A stretch of DNA of 33,482 nt. Source: Chitinophaga pinensis. GTDB lineage: Bacteria; Bacteroidota; Bacteroidia; CAMBQF01. This document shows, piece after piece, positions 31,045 to 33,482 of this stretch. The stretch is from positions 1 to 33,482 of the forward strand of contig CAMBQF010000018.1 of NCBI GenBank assembly GCA_945869825.1, given 5' to 3'. Each line of letters opens with the position of its first letter. Within the stretch, counting starts at the first letter, position 1. Below the pieces are notes generated by a model. That model ran no database searches and was not told the origin of the DNA. It saw nothing but the letters and a program-made list of their open reading frames with translations. The position numbers and the translations under genes were made by a program.

Positions 31045-32262
31045 TCAATCCTTAAACGGGTTTCTCTTTTTCCACTCGTAGCCGCGTTCGGTGGCAAAGG
31101 CTTTAAGCATGTACTTTAAACCCAATTGCATGGGTTTGCTTTTTAGTTTGATGTAATTGTCAAGATATACAGGTTTACAGCCTATAATGGCTTTAGCTTC
31201 TAAGGCTGTGCGGCCTAGTTTTAACGTGTTTTTATGCAACAAGATACTGCGTTCAACACCGTGTAATAATATATTTGGGTATATGCAATATGTTTTGTTA
31301 TCAGCTTCAGAGTACCCTATGTAGTAAACTTCATAATCGCCATTTTCTATTACCGATGTGGTAAAAGCCATCATTTTATCCCCTTTAAACCAGCCCCAAA
31401 CCTCAAATTTTTCACCAAGCACGTTTTTCATATTTACGAAGTAATCGCCATTTAGTATTCCTATTTTAACTGACGAGTGGCCGCAAACATCAAGGTAAAG
31501 GCGTTCAATATCGGGCAAGTATGCTTCAATTTCGGATAGGTTTAGCAGGCGCGTAGTTAATTCCCAGCGCCCTACCTGCATTTTTTTTATGCGGGCTACG
31601 TATTTTTTTGTCAGGCTTTTAGTATAGTCGTCAAGTGTTTTCCAACCAGGGTTTAAGGTCATTTGCATAAAAATATCTTCGCCCATATGGGTAAAGCCCC
31701 AGTTCTTTGTTTCCAGTTGTTTTTTTAGCTGCACATCAACATCTTTAAGCATTAAGGCAGATGACTTTGTGGCAGATAGTAACTTATTGATAGCTTGCTT
31801 AAATGCTTTGTAAAATATATCGCTACTAATTGCCTGATTATTGAACCAATATGAAGGAAAACCTGTGTAGAAAAGGTTGCCCGCTACCAACAAGCCATAG
31901 CTTCGTTTTGATACTGTTTTATATACATGCCCCGCTATAGTGCCGGTGTTTGAAAAATCAGGGTAGTGGTCTTTATTAACCGCAAGGCGTTGCAGATACA
32001 TACCGCCAACCATGACTCCATTAACAGTTAAAACTCCGTAATAGTGGGTCAGATTGTCAATTTTACTATCTTCAATATAAGCAAGGTTGGCCGTTTTAAA
32101 TTTATGCCCTGCAGGTAACATCACATCCCAAGCCGTCGGTAATTGCTTATACGACTGAAAAATCTCTACCGATATAGATAAGCTTGGTGCTGGCGAGCAT
32201 ATTATGCTGGCAAAACAACTTTGGGCCTCTATTCTTATCGGATTTAATGATTGTATACTCAC
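31045..32262 (-). CDS. FemAB/GNAT-like acyltransferase
   Basis: The 405-residue soluble protein looks like a FemAB-like double-GNAT protein (peptidoglycan bridge or related acyl/aminoacyl transfer). Supporting stretches are an N-terminal half with SVEIFQSYKQLPTAWDVMLP, the basic KSLTKKYVARIKKMQVGRWE (like the FemAB linker), and a second GNAT half with FEVWGWFKGDKMMAFTTSVIENGDYEVYYIGY and the family-typical TLKLGRTALEAKAIIGCKPV. No Fem-type tRNA-binding coiled coil is obvious. The start is GTG 32262, supported by an exact -7 box 16 nt upstream (TAGCTTTG). It is divergent from the ribosomal protein operon. The substrate is unknown and the family assignment rests on pattern only. Confidence 0.75.
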   Translation of the reverse strand: MSIQSLNPIRIEAQSCFASIICSPAPSLSISVEIFQSYKQLPTAWDVMLPAGHKFKTANLAYIEDSKIDNLTHYYGVLTVNGVMVGGMYLQRLAVNKDHYPDFSNTGTIAGHVYKTVSKRSYGLLVAGNLFYTGFPSYWFNNQAISSDIFYKAFKQAINKLLSATKSSALMLKDVDVQLKKQLETKNWGFTHMGEDIFMQMTLNPGWKTLDDYTKSLTKKYVARIKKMQVGRWELTTRLLNLSEIEAYLPDIERLYLDVCGHSSVKIGILNGDYFVNMKNVLGEKFEVWGWFKGDKMMAFTTSVIENGDYEVYYIGYSEADNKTYCIYPNILLHGVERSILLHKNTLKLGRTALEAKAIIGCKPVYLDNYIKLKSKPMQLGLKYMLKAFATERGYEWKKRNPFKD

Positions 32263-32278
32263 AGTATAAGTAATGACG

Positions 32279-32286
32279 CAAAGCTA
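32279..32286 (-). promoter_or_regulatory. -7 box for the FemAB-like gene
   Basis: On the minus strand TAGCTTTG (32286-32279) is an exact TAnnTTTG match ending 16 nt before the GTG at 32262. No clear -33 TTG was found. Confidence 0.55.
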
Positions 32287-32351
32287 TATTTTATATTGTA
32301 AAATGGGGTAAAAAAGAAAAATGAACAGGTAGTAGTGTTAATATGTTCAAA

Positions 32352-32379
32352 TAATTACTATATTTGCAGCCCTTAAAAT
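32352..32379 (+). promoter_or_regulatory. Promoter and start of transcript for rpsF-rpsR-rplI
   Basis: The block TAATTACTA, two bases, TTTGCAGCCCTTAAAAT contains the -7 box TATATTTG (32359-32366) and is 26 of 28 identical to the tRNA-Arg promoter at 21171-21198. The ATG of rpsF follows the -7 box by 30 nt, so the leader is too short for the S6:S18-binding leader structure known in other bacteria. Confidence 0.75.
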
Positions 32380-32396
32380 TAATCTAAAGTTTAACA

Positions 32397-32777
32397 ATGA
32401 GCAAACAGTACGAAACCGTTTTCATTATGACTCCCGTCTTGTCTGATGATCAGATGAGGGAAACGGTTGGGAAGTTTGAAAACTTCCTTAAAGAAAATGG
32501 TGGCACATTTGTGCACCAAGAAAACTGGGGCTTACGCAAGTTAGCCTATCCTATCAACAAGAAAACAACTGGTTTTTACCATTTGTTTGAGTACACTGCC
32601 GATAATGGCAATCTGGTCCAAAAGCTGGAAGTGGAGTTTATCCGCGACGAGCGCGTTTTACGTTTTTTAACCGTTTCTTTAGACAAATACGCTGTAACAT
32701 ATGCAGAAAAACGTCGCAAAGAAGGCTTCGGTAAAAAGAATAAGAAGAAAAAAGAAGAAACCGTAAACGAACAATAA
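32397..32777 (+). CDS. rpsF: 30S ribosomal protein S6
   Basis: S6 pairs with S18 on the platform of the small subunit. The 126-residue protein opens with [15 protein letters not shown] and contains [24 protein letters not shown] and [13 protein letters not shown], all diagnostic. A Lys-rich tail ([14 protein letters not shown]) is typical of Bacteroidota S6. It is the first gene of the rpsF-rpsR-rplI operon, with rpsR starting 1 nt after its stop. Confidence 0.97.
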   Translation: MSKQYETVFIMTPVLSDDQMRETVGKFENFLKENGGTFVHQENWGLRKLAYPINKKTTGFYHLFEYTADNGNLVQKLEVEFIRDERVLRFLTVSLDKYAVTYAEKRRKEGFGKKNKKKKEETVNEQ

Positions 32778-32778
32778 C

Positions 32779-33045
32779 ATGGCAGCAGATCCACAAATCC
32801 GTTATTTAACCCCTCAGGCATCTGAGGTACGTAAAAAGAAATACTGCCGTTTTAAGAAAAGCGGTATTAAGTATATCGATTACAAAGACCCTGATTTCCT
32901 TTTAAAGTTTGTAAATGAGCAAGGTAAAATTTTACCACGCCGTTTAACAGGTACATCGTTAAAATATCAACGTAAAGTATCGCAAGCTATAAAGCGTTCT
33001 CGCCACCTGGCCTTAATGCCTTACGTAGCCGACTTAATGAAATAA
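32779..33045 (+). CDS. rpsR: 30S ribosomal protein S18
   Basis: The 88-residue protein shows the S18 core [41 protein letters not shown] and [13 protein letters not shown]18 forms a heterodimer with S6 on 16S rRNA. One Cys remains (in KYCRF), so this is a paralogue form without a full zinc-binding set. The start follows rpsF by 1 nt, and rplI begins 27 nt after the stop. Confidence 0.97.
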   Translation: MAADPQIRYLTPQASEVRKKKYCRFKKSGIKYIDYKDPDFLLKFVNEQGKILPRRLTGTSLKYQRKVSQAIKRSRHLALMPYVADLMK

Positions 33046-33072
33046 CGTTAAACCCCTAAGCAATTAGTTAAA

Positions 33073-33482
33073 ATGGAAATTATTTTAAAACAAGACGTAA
33101 AAAACCTTGGCTACACAGATGATGTAGTTAAAGTTCGCGACGGCTACGGGGCCAATTTCTTAATTCCCCAAGGTCACGCTATACTAGCTACCGAAAGTGC
33201 AAAAAAAATACATGCTGAAACTTTGCGCCAGCGTGCAGGTAAAGAAACAAAAATACGTGAACAAGCTGCCAAAACAGCCGAAGCATTGAAAGAGGTTACT
33301 CTGCAAATTGGTACTAAAGCTGGCGACAGTGGTAAAATATTTGGTTCGGTTAACACTATCCAAATTGCTGAAGCCCTTAAAAAAGCAGGTTACGATATTG
33401 ACCGTAAAAACATGACTATTGATGAGGACCATATCAAAGCACTTGGTACTTACACTGCTAAAGTTAAAATTTACAAAGACAT
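33073..33482 (+). CDS. rplI: 50S ribosomal protein L9, 3' end beyond the window
   Basis: The frame starts at ATG 33073 and remains open to the last base, giving about 136 residues. The N-terminal domain MEIILKQDVKNLGYTDDVV, then VRDGYGANFLIPQGHA, is the L9 signature for 23S rRNA binding. A helical connector (AKKIHAETLRQRAGKETKIREQA) and the start of the C-terminal domain (KIFGSVNTIQIAEALKKAGYDIDRKNM) follow. L9 is usually about 147-150 residues, so only around a dozen residues are missing. It completes the rpsF-rpsR-rplI order. Confidence 0.96.
   Translation, partial: MEIILKQDVKNLGYTDDVVKVRDGYGANFLIPQGHAILATESAKKIHAETLRQRAGKETKIREQAAKTAEALKEVTLQIGTKAGDSGKIFGSVNTIQIAEALKKAGYDIDRKNMTIDEDHIKALGTYTAKVKIYKD

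Noticed and set aside
30954-31097. N-terminal extension of the aminotransferase
   Set aside because: A full promoter lies inside it and the protein family begins near ATG 30953.
32367-32396. S6:S18 leader autoregulatory RNA before rpsF
   Set aside because: The leader is only about 30 nt and shows no stem with a CCG bulge.

Overview
The window is a chromosomal segment of a Bacteroidota bacterium; the class is not resolved. Pointers are the TAnnTTTG promoter boxes upstream of many genes, the scarcity of Shine-Dalgarno sequences, a cell-surface protein with a type B (CHU_C) type IX secretion sorting domain, a DUF4175 giant coiled-coil protein, a GH3 + serine beta-lactamase fusion, FloA/NfeD, and a YbeY with the aspartate-for-histidine form of its metal motif. 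I see no insertion sequence, prophage, CRISPR array or rRNA. Most of it looks like core chromosome with densely packed genes, and no gap between genes exceeds 300 bases.

Layout. 1-3.3 kb: a LolC/E-type permease, murQ (convergent), a hotdog thioesterase and a DedA membrane protein (convergent). 3.3-6.1 kb: a minus-strand operon TPR protein - ComA-like phosphosulfolactate synthase - rhodanese, preceded by two inverted repeats and closed by a terminator that lies only 8 nt from the DedA start codon. 6.1-9.4 kb: a T9SS cargo protein with its own promoter and terminator, then corA and an SRPBCC protein. 9.5-13.0 kb (plus): MFS transporter, 4'-phosphopantetheinyl transferase, PlsC-like acyltransferase and a CBS-domain protein. 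13.1-19.6 kb: trmN6 on minus; on plus a secreted TPR protein, a small secreted BamE-like protein, the 1146-residue DUF4175 protein, an RsbW-like ATPase and ybeY. 19.7-23.0 kb: nfeD-floA, tRNA-Arg(ACG), prs and rplY. 23.0-31.0 kb: a GT39/PMT-like membrane glycosyltransferase, a DUF72 protein, the NagZ-serine hydrolase fusion, manC and an aminotransferase. 31.0-33.5 kb: a FemAB/GNAT-like acyltransferase diverging from the rpsF-rpsR-rplI operon, whose last gene runs off the window.

Functional links. Cell-wall turnover is represented by murQ and the NagZ-S12 fusion. Envelope work is represented by the Lol permease, PlsC, GT39, ManC, DedA, FloA/NfeD and the DUF4175 protein. Translation is represented by tRNA-Arg, rplY, rpsF/rpsR/rplI, ybeY and trmN6. 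The most notable non-coding signal is a promoter-plus-start-of-transcript block shared at 26 of 28 positions between the tRNA-Arg and rpsF promoters. I found no clear undescribed defence or mobile system. The best candidates for something new are the ComA/rhodanese/TPR operon with its palindromic upstream region and the DUF4175-RsbW-like ATPase pair.
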